The notes: generated by a model not told the origin, from the letters alone. A stretch of 64,000 bases of DNA from Streptomyces fructofermentans (GCF_014651055.1 NZ_BMWD01000030.1:51823-115822); one strand, 5' to 3'; shown: positions 25,670 through 35,927, numbered from the stretch's first letter. Translations and numbers: made by a program.

Positions 25670-26970
25670 CGACCCTGATGATGATCCTCGGCATAGTCGT
25701 CTTCGCGGTCGGCCTGCTCTTCTCGATCGCCTGGCACGAGCTGGGGCATCTCTCCACGGCCAAGCTGTTCGGCATCCGCGTGCCGCAGTACATGGTCGGC
25801 TTCGGCCCGACCATCTGGTCGCGCAACAAGGGCGAGACGGAGTACGGGGTCAAGGCCATCCCTCTCGGCGGCTACATCCGCATGATCGGAATGTTCCCGC
25901 CCGGCCCGGACGGCCGGATCGAGGCCCGGTCCACCTCGCCGTTCCGCGGCATGATCGAGGACGCCAGATCGGCCGCCTTCGAGGAACTGCGCCCCGGCGA
26001 CGAGACGCGGCTCTTCTACACGCGCAAGCCGTGGAAGCGCGTGATCGTGATGTTCGCCGGCCCCTTCATGAACCTGATCCTCGCCGTCGCCATTTTCCTC
26101 GGCGTGATGATGACCTTCGGCGTGCAGACCCAGACCACCACGGTCGGCAAGGTCTCCGACTGCGTCATCGAGCAGAGCGAGAAGCGCACCAAGTGCGCGG
26201 AGGGCGACGAGGCCGCGCCCGCCAAGGCCGCGGGGCTCCGGGGCGGCGACAGGATCGTGGCGTTCGACGGGGTGGCCGTCACCGACTGGTCGGCCCTCCA
26301 GTCCGACATCCGCGCCAACCCCGGCAAGGACGTCACGCTGACCGTCGAGCGCGACGGCAAGCAGCTCGACCTGACCGCGCACCTCATCCGCAACCAGGTC
26401 AGCAAGACCGACGGCGACGGCGGCTACGTCGAGGGCAAGTACGTGGACGCCGGCTTCCTCGGCTTCACGCCGGCCTCCGGCGTCGTCCAGCAGTCCTTCG
26501 GGCAGTCCGTGGACCGCATGGGCGGCATGATGCAGAACGGCGTCGAGTCGCTGGTCGCCCTGCCGTCCAAGATCCCGGCCCTGTGGGACGCCGCGTTCGG
26601 CGACGGCCCGCGCGAGGCGGACTCCCCGATGGGCGTGGTCGGCGCGGCACGCGTCGGCGGCGAGGTCTTCACGCTGGACATCCCGCCGGAGAACCAGATC
26701 GCGATGATGCTGTTCCTCGTCGCGGGCTTCAACCTGTCCCTGTTCCTGTTCAACATGCTTCCGCTGCTGCCGCTCGACGGCGGGCACATCGCGGGCGCGC
26801 TGTGGGAGTCGCTGCGGCGGAACACGGCCAAGCTGCTGCGGCGGCCGGACCCCGGTCCGTTCGACGTGGCGAAGCTCATGCCCGTCGCGTACGTGGTGGC
26901 CGGGATCTTCATCTGCTTCACGATCCTGGTGCTGATCGCGGACGTGGTCAATCCGGTCAGAATCTCCTAG
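25666..26970 (+). CDS. site-2 intramembrane zinc metalloprotease (RseP/Rip1 family)
   Basis: 434 residues. The zinc motif HELGH (residues 24-28) lies in the first membrane helix and the second zinc-ligand region MLPLLPLDGGH near residue 370. Between them is a PDZ domain (AAGLRGGDRIVAFDGVAVTD). Site-2 proteases cut transmembrane anti-sigma factors or similar substrates inside the membrane. ATG overlaps the dxr stop (ATGA). Family assignment is firm; the substrate is not visible. Confidence 0.94.
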   Translation: MTTLMMILGIVVFAVGLLFSIAWHELGHLSTAKLFGIRVPQYMVGFGPTIWSRNKGETEYGVKAIPLGGYIRMIGMFPPGPDGRIEARSTSPFRGMIEDARSAAFEELRPGDETRLFYTRKPWKRVIVMFAGPFMNLILAVAIFLGVMMTFGVQTQTTTVGKVSDCVIEQSEKRTKCAEGDEAAPAKAAGLRGGDRIVAFDGVAVTDWSALQSDIRANPGKDVTLTVERDGKQLDLTAHLIRNQVSKTDGDGGYVEGKYVDAGFLGFTPASGVVQQSFGQSVDRMGGMMQNGVESLVALPSKIPALWDAAFGDGPREADSPMGVVGAARVGGEVFTLDIPPENQIAMMLFLVAGFNLSLFLFNMLPLLPLDGGHIAGALWESLRRNTAKLLRRPDPGPFDVAKLMPVAYVVAGIFICFTILVLIADVVNPVRIS

Positions 26971-26987
26971 TCGTACGGAGTCGTCGG

Positions 26988-27049
26988 CGGCCGGGCACGA
27001 CGGGGCGGCCGGGAGGAGCACCTCCCGGAGCGCCCCGGGTGCCCGGCCG
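26988..27049. terminator. 62-nt hairpin between protease gene and ispG
   Basis: Nested stem: 26988-26998 with 27039-27049, 27001-27007 with 27031-27037, and 27009-27016 with 27021-27028, broken only by small internal loops. It starts 17 bases after the protease stop codon. Probably a terminator, or a processing/stability element if ispG is partly co-transcribed. Confidence 0.65.
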
Positions 27050-27171
27050 TCCCCCATCGGGTGGCTCCGCCCGGGGAGTGTGCTCCCGTCCGGGAGGGTG
27101 CCGTAATCTCGGTGTCTGGAGCCCGTCAGCTTTCGGGACCGACCGATCCTTACCTTGGGGTTGCACAGCAG

Positions 27172-28329
<1,158 letters not shown>

Positions 28330-28598
28330 CCCGCCCGCCCCGACCCACGTCCCGCCCCGGCCCGCAGCCGCCGGACGAGCCGGTCACCGGCCCGTCCGGC
28401 GCCGCGTACCGGGGCGGCCGCGCCCGTGGCCGAGGCCCCGCACCCGACCACCGCCGGGAGCCCGGACGGGACCCGGCACGGGCGGCGACCGCCCCGCCTC
28501 CCCGGACGCCCACCGCGCCCGACCCACCGGGCGGCGCGCCACATTGCCGCCAGGTACAGTGCGGAGACCAGCAGACCTGATGGTGAAGGCACCTGTAC

Positions 28599-29447
28599 GT
28601 GTTGACGCAGACGACCACCAGGGTCCTCGCACCGAGTGACCTGGACGCGGCACTCGCCGTCCTCGACCGCGAGCCGGTCGCGAACGCCTTCGTGACCTCC
28701 CGGGTGCAGGTCGCCGGCCTCGACCCCTGGCGCCTCGGCGGCGAGATGTGGGGCTGGTACGAGGACGGCATGCTGACGTCCCTGTGCTACGCGGGCGCCA
28801 ACCTGGTCCCGATCTGCGCCGGCCCCCGGGCCGTCCGCGCCTTCGCGGACCGCGCCCGCAGGGCGGGCCGCCGCTGCTCCTCCATCGTCGGCCCGGCCGA
28901 GGCCACCTCCCTGCTCTGGCGCCTCCTGGAGCCGAGCTGGGGCCCCGCCCGCGAGGTCCGCCCGCGCCAGCCCTTGATGGTCACCGACCGCCTCCCCGCC
29001 GACGTCACCCCGGATCCGTACGTCCGCCGCATCCGCAAGGACGAGATGGAGACGATCATGCCGGCGTGCGTGGCGATGTTCACCGAGGAGGTCGGCATCT
29101 CGCCGCTCGCCGGTGACGGCGGCCTCCTCTACCAGGCGAGGGTCGCCGAACTCGTCGGCTCCGGACGCTCGTTCGCCCGCCTCGACGCCGACGGCCGGGT
29201 CGTCTTCAAGGCCGAGATCGGCGCCGCGACGCCGAACGCCTGCCAGATCCAGGGGGTCTGGGTCGCGCCCGAGTACCGGGGCCGGGGCGTCGCGGCACCC
29301 GGGATGGCTGCCGTCCTGCGCTACGCCCTCGCGGACGTGGCCCCGGTCGTCAGCCTGTACGTCAACGACTTCAACACGGCCGCCCGGGCGACCTACCGCA
29401 GGGTCGGCTTCCAGGAGGTCGGGGCGTTCATGAGCGTCCTGTTCTGA
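28599..29447 (+). CDS. GNAT family acetyltransferase with DUF4081 domain
   Basis: 282 residues from GTG at 28599, with GAAGG about 12 bases upstream; TTG at 28602 is an alternative. The N-terminal half resembles DUF4081 (LDREPVANAFVTSRV), and the C-terminal half is a GNAT domain with the acetyl-CoA loop VWVAPEYRGRGVAAPGMAAV and the YVNDFNTAARATYRRVGF motif. It probably acetylates a small molecule or protein; no substrate is indicated. Neighbours are ispG and a second GNAT gene, an order also found in other Streptomyces. Confidence 0.85.
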   Translation: MLTQTTTRVLAPSDLDAALAVLDREPVANAFVTSRVQVAGLDPWRLGGEMWGWYEDGMLTSLCYAGANLVPICAGPRAVRAFADRARRAGRRCSSIVGPAEATSLLWRLLEPSWGPAREVRPRQPLMVTDRLPADVTPDPYVRRIRKDEMETIMPACVAMFTEEVGISPLAGDGGLLYQARVAELVGSGRSFARLDADGRVVFKAEIGAATPNACQIQGVWVAPEYRGRGVAAPGMAAVLRYALADVAPVVSLYVNDFNTAARATYRRVGFQEVGAFMSVLF

Positions 29448-29566
29448 CGGACGCGGCGCCTCCCCGCCGGTGCGGTCGCCCCCGCCCCGACCGGATCGCG
29501 TCCGACCCGCTCGGGCCGCCCGGTCCGCGCGCCGATCCCGCCCGGCGCACGGGTAGTCTCCCCGGC

Positions 29567-30136
29567 ATGCTGCGCTTCCCGGGCCCGGGCCCCCGTACGC
29601 CCGACGACGTCGTGATCGGCCCGCTGGACCTGGCCGTCCGGGTCGACGAGGCACTCGCCGTGCAGGCCGTGGCCTTCGGGCTCGGCCCGGACGAGATCGC
29701 CGTACGGCGCCAGATCGTGCTGCGCCACCTCACCTGCCGGGGCGCCCGGGCACTCGGCGCCACCACCGCCGACGGACGGCTCGTCGGATTCGTCTACGGC
29801 ATGCCCAACGACCGTACGCACTGGTGGTCCACGATCGTCGAGCCCTATCTGCGCGGCCAGGGCCACGACGCGTGGCTGGACGACTCGTTCGTGATCACCG
29901 AACTGCACGTCCACCCGGACTTCCAGAACATCGGCGTGGGCCGCGCACTGATCACGACCGCGACGGACGCCGCCGCCGAGCCGCGGTCGATCCTGTCCGC
30001 GATCGACACCGAGAGCCCGGCCCGCGGGCTCTACCGCTCGCTCGGCTACCAGGACCTGGCCAGGCAGGTGGTGTTCCCCAGCGCGCCGAAACCGTACGCG
30101 GTGATGGGCGCCCCGCTGCCACTCCTGCGCCGATAA
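29567..30136 (+). CDS. GNAT family N-acetyltransferase
   Basis: 189 residues from ATG at 29567. Single GNAT domain: ELHVHPDFQNIGVGRALI is the acetyl-CoA-binding motif A, and SPARGLYRSLGYQDL is the end of the fold. The start lacks a strong Shine-Dalgarno, but the N-terminus fits. Substrate unknown. It precedes proS by 72 bases. Confidence 0.83.
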   Translation: MLRFPGPGPRTPDDVVIGPLDLAVRVDEALAVQAVAFGLGPDEIAVRRQIVLRHLTCRGARALGATTADGRLVGFVYGMPNDRTHWWSTIVEPYLRGQGHDAWLDDSFVITELHVHPDFQNIGVGRALITTATDAAAEPRSILSAIDTESPARGLYRSLGYQDLARQVVFPSAPKPYAVMGAPLPLLRR

Positions 30137-30208
30137 CGGATTTCCGGCGACGGGTGCCCCCCGGCTAACCTCCTAGCCATCACCCTTACGCAGCAGGAGT
30201 CGAGAATC

Positions 30209-31903
30209 ATGGCCCAGGTCCAGCGCATGTCCCGTTTGATGGTCAAGACACTGCGTGACGACCCGGCGGACGCCGAGGTGCTCAGCCACAAGCTGCTGGT
30301 GCGCGCCGGCTACGTGCGCCGCACCGCCGCCGGCCTGTGGTCCTGGCTGCCGCTGGGCAAGAAGGTGCTGGCCAACGTGGAGCGCGTGGTCCGCGAGGAG
30401 ATGGACGCCATCGGCGCCCAGGAGGTCACGCTGCCCGCCCTGCTGCCCAGGGAGCCCTACGAGGCGACGGGCCGCTGGGACGAGTACGGCCCCGAGCTGT
30501 TCCGCCTCAAGGACCGCAAGGGCGGCGACTACCTCCTCGGCCCCACCCACGAGGAGATCTTCACCCTCCTGGTCAAGGACCAGTGCTCGTCCTACAAGGA
30601 CCTGCCGGTGTCGCTCTACCAGATCCAGAACAAGTACCGGGACGAGGCCCGCCCGCGCGCCGGAATCCTGCGCGGCCGCGAGTTCCTGATGAAGGACTCG
30701 TACTCCTTCGACCTGGAGGACGAGGGCCTGGCCGCGTCGTACGCGCTGCACCGCGAGGCGTACCAGAGGATCTTCACGCGCCTGGGTCTGGACTACCGCA
30801 TCTGCGCGGCCACCGCGGGCGCCATGGGCGGTTCCAAGTCCGAGGAGTTCCTGGCCCCGGCCGCCGCCGGCGAGGACACCTTCGCCGACTGCCCGAACTG
30901 CGACTACGCCGCCAACACCGAGGCGATCACCTACGCGCTGAAGCCGGTCGACGCCGCCGGGGTCCCCGCCCTGGAGGAGATCCCCACCCCGGACACCCCG
31001 ACCATCGAGACGCTCGCCGCGCACCTGGGCGTCCCCGCCTCCGCCACCCTGAAGAACCTGCTGGTCAAGGTGGACGGCGAGATCGTGGCCGTGGGCGTCC
31101 CGGGCGACCGCGAGGTCGACATGGACAAGGTGGAGGCGCACTTCGCCCCCGCCGCCGTCGAGCTGGTCACGGCCGAGGACTTCGTGGGCCGCCCCGACCT
31201 CGTACGCGGCTACGTCGGCCCGCAGGGCCTGGAGAAGGTCCGCTACCTCGCCGACCCGCGCGTCGCCCCCGGCACCGCCTGGATCACGGGCGCCAACCGG
31301 GAGGGCACGCACGCGAAGAACGTCGTCGCGGGCCGCGACTTCGAGGTCGACGAGTACGTGGACTCCGTGGTCGTGCAGGAGGGCGACCCCTGCCCCGTCT
31401 GCGGCACCGGCCTCGTGCTGGACCGCGCCATCGAGATCGGCCACGTCTTCCAGCTCGGCCGCAAGTACGCCGACGCCCTCCAGCTCGACGTCCTCGGCCG
31501 GGAGGGCAAGCCCGTCCGCGTGACCATGGGCTCGTACGGCATCGGTGTCTCGCGCGCGGTCGCGGCCATCGCCGAGCAGCACGCGGACGAGCAGGGCCTG
31601 GTCTGGCCCGCCGAGATCGCCCCGGCCGACGTCCACGTCGTCGCGGCGGGCAAGGCGCTCCAGACCGAGCTGGCGCTCGACGTCTCGGAGAAGCTGGGCG
31701 CCGCCGGTGTGCGCGTGCTCGTGGACGACCGCGCGGGCGTCTCGCCCGGCGTGAAGTTCACGGACGCCGAACTGATCGGCGTGCCCAAGATCCTGGTGGC
31801 CGGGCGGCGTTCGGCCGAGGGCGTCCTGGAGCTGAAGGACCGCCGCACCGGTGAGCGCGAGGAGCTGACGGTGGACGAGGCGATCGCCCGTCTGACGGCC
31901 TAG
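30209..31903 (+). CDS. proS: prolyl-tRNA synthetase
   Basis: 564 residues, bacterial-type ProRS. The class II motif 2 RDEARPRAGILRGREFLMKD and the N-terminal MSRLMVKTLRDDPADAEV are clear. A central insertion (roughly residues 225-395, ETLAAHLGVPASATLKNLLV) is the editing domain that removes mischarged alanine. The C-terminal anticodon-binding domain has LVDDRAGVSPGVKFTDAELI. AGGAG upstream of ATG fits. I see no T-box leader. Confidence 0.97.
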   Translation: MAQVQRMSRLMVKTLRDDPADAEVLSHKLLVRAGYVRRTAAGLWSWLPLGKKVLANVERVVREEMDAIGAQEVTLPALLPREPYEATGRWDEYGPELFRLKDRKGGDYLLGPTHEEIFTLLVKDQCSSYKDLPVSLYQIQNKYRDEARPRAGILRGREFLMKDSYSFDLEDEGLAASYALHREAYQRIFTRLGLDYRICAATAGAMGGSKSEEFLAPAAAGEDTFADCPNCDYAANTEAITYALKPVDAAGVPALEEIPTPDTPTIETLAAHLGVPASATLKNLLVKVDGEIVAVGVPGDREVDMDKVEAHFAPAAVELVTAEDFVGRPDLVRGYVGPQGLEKVRYLADPRVAPGTAWITGANREGTHAKNVVAGRDFEVDEYVDSVVVQEGDPCPVCGTGLVLDRAIEIGHVFQLGRKYADALQLDVLGREGKPVRVTMGSYGIGVSRAVAAIAEQHADEQGLVWPAEIAPADVHVVAAGKALQTELALDVSEKLGAAGVRVLVDDRAGVSPGVKFTDAELIGVPKILVAGRRSAEGVLELKDRRTGEREELTVDEAIARLTA

Positions 31904-32063
31904 CGACCGGGGGCCGCGGCCCCCGCTCCGCGCACCGGGTCCCCGCCCCGCCCAGGACGTACGCCGTCCGGAGCGGGGCGGCGGCCGTCCGGCGCCGCAA
32001 GTCCTCGCGCGCGGGCCGGCGGGAACCGGGCGCACGGCGTGGGGCCGGGGTGGCACACGAGGG

Positions 32064-32097
32064 CTCCGCGGGGGATGGGGTCTGCGCCCCCGCGGAG
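32064..32097. terminator. terminator between proS and the converging kinase-like gene
   Basis: Perfect 11-bp stem (32064-32074 with 32087-32097), loop 12 bases, 20 bases beyond the minus-strand stop codon. A 16-base GC palindrome at 31909-31924, directly after the proS stop, may also stop plus-strand transcription. Confidence 0.6.
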
Positions 32098-32117
32098 GTC
32101 CCGCCCAAGGGGCCGGC

Positions 32118-33011
32118 CTACAGCCAGCTCGCGAACTCCAGCAGCAGCTCCGCGTCCTGGGCCCGGCCCACGCGCCGGGCCCGTACGCCCGACTCCACGG
32201 CCCGGAACAGGGTCCAGCCGCGCAGCCGCTCCTGGTCCACCTCCAGGGACTCCGCGAGCCGCTTCACACGGCGGCGGGTGGTGGCCGCCCCCGAGGACGT
32301 GGCGATCAGGTCCTCGACACGGTCGCGGACCAGCCGGGCCAGGTCGAAGGCGCACTCGCCGACCACGGGGTCCGGCCCCACGGCCAGCCAGGGGCTGCGC
32401 TCGCCCGCCAGGACCTTGCTCTGCCGGAACGTGCCGTGCAGCAGCCGGGTCTCGGGCGGCGACACCAGCAGCTCGGCCCGCACCGCGAGCGCCGCGTCGA
32501 CCAGGGGCGCCGCCTCCGCGTCGGCACCCGCACGCATCGCCTCGGACTGCCGGCCCGTCCGCTCGGCCACCGTCTCGAAGACCTGGCCGGCCGGCGGCTC
32601 GACCCACAGCCTGCGCAGGGCGCCCGCCGCCTCCAGCATCGACTTGGCCTCGGGCAGCGAACGCACCGACACGTCCGGGTGCAGCCGCTCCAGCAGCAGG
32701 ACCCCCTCGGGCCCCGCGGCGTCCAGCAGCCGTACGGCACCGCGTCCGTCCCAGTGCGCGAGGGCGGCCCGCTCGCTCTCCGGACGGGCCCGGGGCGGCG
32801 CGAGCTTCAGCACGGCGGGGGTGTCGTCCGGCAGCCTGACGAGGACCACCAGGCTGCTGCGCCCGCCGGGCACCTGTACGCGCTCCACGGTCGACTCGCG
32901 TAGCGCGACGGCCTGCCGGGCCGCCTCGGGCAGCCTCTCCAGCCAGTCGTCACCGCCCGGTGCCGTCTCGCCGAGCGCCTTGACCAGACGACGAGGCGGT
33001 TCGAAAGCCAT
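32118..33011 (-). CDS. aminoglycoside-phosphotransferase-fold protein, probable pseudokinase
   Basis: 297 residues from ATG at 33011. It resembles the streptomycin/hydroxyurea phosphotransferase family: a small lobe with SSLVVLVRLPDDTPAVLKLA and a large lobe with a DPVVGECAFDLARLVRDRV metal-binding-like motif. The catalytic loop, normally HGDxHxxN, reads LLHGTFRQSKVLAG: the Asp is Thr and the Asn position is not conserved. Phosphotransfer is therefore doubtful, and it should not be called a resistance gene. It is third in a minus-strand set with a ferritin-like protein (27 bases upstream) and a Tat lipoprotein. Function unknown. Confidence 0.78.
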   Translation of the reverse strand: MAFEPPRRLVKALGETAPGGDDWLERLPEAARQAVALRESTVERVQVPGGRSSLVVLVRLPDDTPAVLKLAPPRARPESERAALAHWDGRGAVRLLDAAGPEGVLLLERLHPDVSVRSLPEAKSMLEAAGALRRLWVEPPAGQVFETVAERTGRQSEAMRAGADAEAAPLVDAALAVRAELLVSPPETRLLHGTFRQSKVLAGERSPWLAVGPDPVVGECAFDLARLVRDRVEDLIATSSGAATTRRRVKRLAESLEVDQERLRGWTLFRAVESGVRARRVGRAQDAELLLEFASWL

Positions 33012-33038
33012 ACGCGAGTCGTTCCCTTCCCGTGGGCG

Positions 33039-33512
33039 TCAGTCCGCGGGCGACGCCGGCGGAGCGGAGGGGGCCGCCGACCGCTCGGCGAGCCCAGGGA
33101 AGGCTACGCTCTCGCCGCGCCAGCGCACCGCGCGCACCGCGGCTTCCCGCAGGGCGTCCGCCGCCGCGCGCCGCCGGTCCCCCTCCGAGGCCCGGACCAG
33201 GTCGGAGTACACCCCCGCCACCCGGTCCTCCAGCTCGGCCGCGAACCGCACCGCGGACGCCGCGTCCTCGACCGGGAACGTCAGCGCGTACGCGGCGGAC
33301 GCCGGTACGGGGTCGGCGTCCAGGTCGCGTACGGCCCGCGCCAGTTCGTCGCGCCGCGCCCGGTGCGCGTCGTACGCGGCCCGGGCCGCGGCCCGCCCGG
33401 CCTCGTCGATCCTGCCGCCCACGACCCCGTAGCCGTAGACGGCGGCGTGCTCGGCGGCCAGCGCGGCCTGTACGGCCGTCAGCTCCGCCGAAGGCTTCCC
33501 GGACCCGCTCAC
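33039..33512 (-). CDS. ferritin-like DUF4439 protein
   Basis: 157 residues, almost entirely helical and Ala-rich. The opening ELTAVQAALAAEHAAVYGYG resembles the ferritin-like DUF4439 family, with Glu and His spaced as possible metal ligands (AEHAAVYGY, then RDELARAVRD, and AELEDRVAGVY). No signal peptide. Its ATG overlaps the stop of the upstream lipoprotein gene by 4 bases. Metal binding is inference. Confidence 0.75.
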   Translation of the reverse strand: MSGSGKPSAELTAVQAALAAEHAAVYGYGVVGGRIDEAGRAAARAAYDAHRARRDELARAVRDLDADPVPASAAYALTFPVEDAASAVRFAAELEDRVAGVYSDLVRASEGDRRRAAADALREAAVRAVRWRGESVAFPGLAERSAAPSAPPASPAD

Positions 33513-34087
33513 TTCTCGTCCTCCGTCAGCAGAAACGCGTGCACGGCACCGGCGGCCGCCACCGAGGCCAGCAGGCGTGCCAGTTCCCCCGGTACCCCGA
33601 CCAGTTCCTTCGCGCGCCGGTCCGCCAACTCCCGCTCGGCGGCGGCGAGCTGCGCCAGCGCGTCCTTCTCCGTGGCCGGCACCCCGGGCGAGGCCGTCGC
33701 CGACGCCTCACCGGAGGGGCCCGCGGCCACGGCGCTGGGGGTGGACGCGGCGGGGGAGGGGGAGGCCGAGGGGGACGCGGACTCCCGCCGGTCGCCGCCG
33801 AACGCCTCCACGTGGCGTACGACCTCGGCGCGCAGCGGCGACAGCCGCTCGTCCAGACCGGGATGCGCGGCGAGCACGGCCGCGTACCGCCCGGCGAGCG
33901 CCTCGCTGTCGCGGGCCCCGCGGGCGCGTGCCCGGTCGGCCGCGGAGGGACTCCCCTTGGTGGTCCCGGAGGAGGTGTCGGGGGCGGAGCAGCCCACGAG
34001 CAGGGCGGTGCCCGCACCGGCTGCTCCGGTCAGCAGGCTCCTTCGGCGCGGCCCGGAAGGGGTGCGCGACGGCAAAGTGAACGACAC
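33509..34087 (-). CDS. Tat-exported lipoprotein, function unknown
   Basis: 192 residues from GTG at 34087, preceded by GAGGA; an upstream extension to 34273 is low complexity and runs into rimP control DNA. The N-terminus has a twin-arginine motif (PRRRSLLTG) and a lipobox LVGC, predicting a lipid-anchored protein exported by Tat. The rest is helical with a Ser/Ala/Pro linker (SPSASPSPAAS) and two heptad-like segments. Its partner is the ferritin-like protein encoded directly downstream. I do not recognise a functional family. Confidence 0.75.
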   Translation of the reverse strand: MSFTLPSRTPSGPRRRSLLTGAAGAGTALLVGCSAPDTSSGTTKGSPSAADRARARGARDSEALAGRYAAVLAAHPGLDERLSPLRAEVVRHVEAFGGDRRESASPSASPSPAASTPSAVAAGPSGEASATASPGVPATEKDALAQLAAAERELADRRAKELVGVPGELARLLASVAAAGAVHAFLLTEDEK

Positions 34088-34293
34088 GGCAGACGTCCTC
34101 GGAGGGCTCGTTCGAACGAATGGGGCGACAGGCCGGTGATCACCGTACCCGGGTGGCGCCCCCGCACCCACCAGCGGCGCCCGCCCGATCCGGGGCACGC
34201 CGGGGTGGACGGCAACACCCCCTGGGACCGGATACCCTTTGACCTGACACACGACCAACCCACAACAGCACACGCGGCCGAGGAGTCACCCGG

Positions 34294-34902
34294 ATGAGCA
34301 CCACCCAGAGCGAGAGGCTGCGAGAGCTCCTGGAACCGCTCGTCAGCTCGCAGGGACTCGATCTCGAGGAGATCGAGGTGGACTCGGTCGGACGCAAGCG
34401 GGTGCTGCGCGTGGTCGTCGACTCCGACGAGGGTGCCGACCTGGACGCGATCGCCGATGTGAGCCGCGCGCTCTCGGCGAAGCTCGACGAGACCGACGCG
34501 ATGGGCCAGGGCGAGTACACCCTCGAAGTGGGCACCCCGGGTGCCGAGCGCGAACTCGGCGAACACCGTCACTACGTACGTGCCACCGGCCGCCTGGTGC
34601 GGTTCCAGCTGGCGGACGGCGGCGAAGTGGTCGCCCGGATCCTGGCGGTGGACGACGAGGGCGTCGACGTCGAGGTACCCGGTGTGAAGGGGCGCAGGCC
34701 CACCACCAGGAGGCTCGCGTTCGCGGACGTCGCCAAGGCGCGGGTCCAGGTGGAGTTCAACCGCAAGAGCAACGCAGACAGTGCGGACAGTGCAGATAGT
34801 GCACACGACGCAGACAACACGGACAGTTCGGGCGCCGGTCGTGTCGAGGACACCGACGGCGTCGAGGACACCGAGGACATGAAGGAAGAGGAGGAGGCGT
34901 AG
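34294..34902 (+). CDS. rimP: ribosome maturation factor RimP with acidic tail
   Basis: 202 residues from ATG at 34294. RimP binds the 30S subunit precursor during late assembly. The family core covers residues 1-155 (LDLEEIEVDSVGRKRVLRVV, YTLEVGTPGAER). The last ~45 residues form an acidic tail built on DS/AD repeats and ending KEEEEA, encoded by imperfect 9-bp repeats (34771-34825) and absent from standard RimP. First gene of the rimP-nusA-ylxR-infB block; GAGGAG precedes it. Confidence 0.95.
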   Translation: MSTTQSERLRELLEPLVSSQGLDLEEIEVDSVGRKRVLRVVVDSDEGADLDAIADVSRALSAKLDETDAMGQGEYTLEVGTPGAERELGEHRHYVRATGRLVRFQLADGGEVVARILAVDDEGVDVEVPGVKGRRPTTRRLAFADVAKARVQVEFNRKSNADSADSADSAHDADNTDSSGAGRVEDTDGVEDTEDMKEEEEA

Positions 34903-34904
34903 CC

Positions 34905-35927
34905 GTGGACATCGACATGAGTGCCCTGCGGGGCTTGGTGCGGGAGAAGGAGATCTCCTTCGACCTGCTGGTCGAGGCGATCGAGTCGGCCCTCCTCATC
35001 GCCTACCACCGCACCGAGGGAAGCCGCCGCCACGCGCGCGTCAAGCTCGACCGGGAGACCGGCCATGTGACCGTGTGGGCGAAGGAGGACCCCCAGGACC
35101 TGGAGGAGGGGCAGGAGGCGCGCGAGTTCGACGACACCCCGTCGGACTTCGGACGCATCGCGGCCACCACCGCCAAGCAGGTCATCCTGCAGCGCCTGCG
35201 GGACGCGCAGGACGACGCGACGCTCGGCGAGTACGCCGGCCGTGAGGGCGACATCGTCACCGGCGTGGTCCAGCAGGGCCGCGACCCGAAGAACGTGCTC
35301 GTGGACATCGGCAGGCTGGAGGCCATCCTGCCGGTGCAGGAGCAGGTGCCCGGCGAGTCGTACCAGCACGGCCTGCGGCTGCGGTCGTACGTCGTACGGG
35401 TGGCGAAGGGCGTGCGAGGTCCGTCCGTGACCCTGTCGCGCACGCACCCGGGCCTGGTCAAGAAGCTCTTCGCGCTGGAGGTCCCGGAGATCGCCGACGG
35501 TTCCGTCGAGATCGCCGCGATCGCCCGCGAGGCCGGTCACCGCACGAAGATCGCCGTCCGGTCCACCCGGTCGGGGCTGAACGCCAAGGGCGCCTGCATC
35601 GGCCCCATGGGCGGGCGCGTGCGCAACGTCATGGCCGAGCTGAACGGCGAGAAGATCGACATCGTCGACTGGTCGGACGATCCGGCCGAGATGGTCGCGA
35701 ACGCGCTCTCCCCGGCCAGGGTCTCCCGGGTCGACGTCGTGGACCTCGCGGCCCGTTCCGCACGGGTGACGGTCCCCGACTACCAGCTCTCGCTGGCGAT
35801 CGGCAAGGAGGGGCAGAACGCCCGCCTGGCCGCACGCCTCACCGGCTGGCGCATCGACATCCGTCCGGACACCGAGCAGACCGGTGACGAGGACGGCGAC
35901 CGGCCCGCCGGGCGGACCGGGGAATAG
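34905..35927 (+). CDS. nusA: transcription termination/antitermination factor NusA
   Basis: 340 residues from GTG at 34905, two bases after the rimP stop, with an AGGAGGAGG Shine-Dalgarno inside the rimP end. Order: N-terminal RNA-polymerase-binding domain, S1 domain (DIVTGVVQQGRDPKNVLVDI), KH1 (GACIGPMGGRVRNVMAELNG) and KH2 (LAIGKEGQNARLAARLTGW). It lacks the acidic repeats of the E. coli protein, as normal in actinobacteria. NusA controls pausing, termination and rRNA antitermination. Confidence 0.97.
   Translation: MDIDMSALRGLVREKEISFDLLVEAIESALLIAYHRTEGSRRHARVKLDRETGHVTVWAKEDPQDLEEGQEAREFDDTPSDFGRIAATTAKQVILQRLRDAQDDATLGEYAGREGDIVTGVVQQGRDPKNVLVDIGRLEAILPVQEQVPGESYQHGLRLRSYVVRVAKGVRGPSVTLSRTHPGLVKKLFALEVPEIADGSVEIAAIAREAGHRTKIAVRSTRSGLNAKGACIGPMGGRVRNVMAELNGEKIDIVDWSDDPAEMVANALSPARVSRVDVVDLAARSARVTVPDYQLSLAIGKEGQNARLAARLTGWRIDIRPDTEQTGDEDGDRPAGRTGE

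Noticed and set aside
30137..30208. T-box riboswitch before proS
   Set aside because: The gap is only 72 bases and has no stem-loop or T-box sequence.
32118..33011. Functional aminoglycoside resistance kinase
   Set aside because: The catalytic loop lacks the essential Asp.
34108..34119. TCGTTCGAACGA palindrome before the lipoprotein gene as a LacI-island operator
   Set aside because: Different core sequence (TTCGAA rather than AAGCGCTT) and unrelated neighbours; possibly chance.
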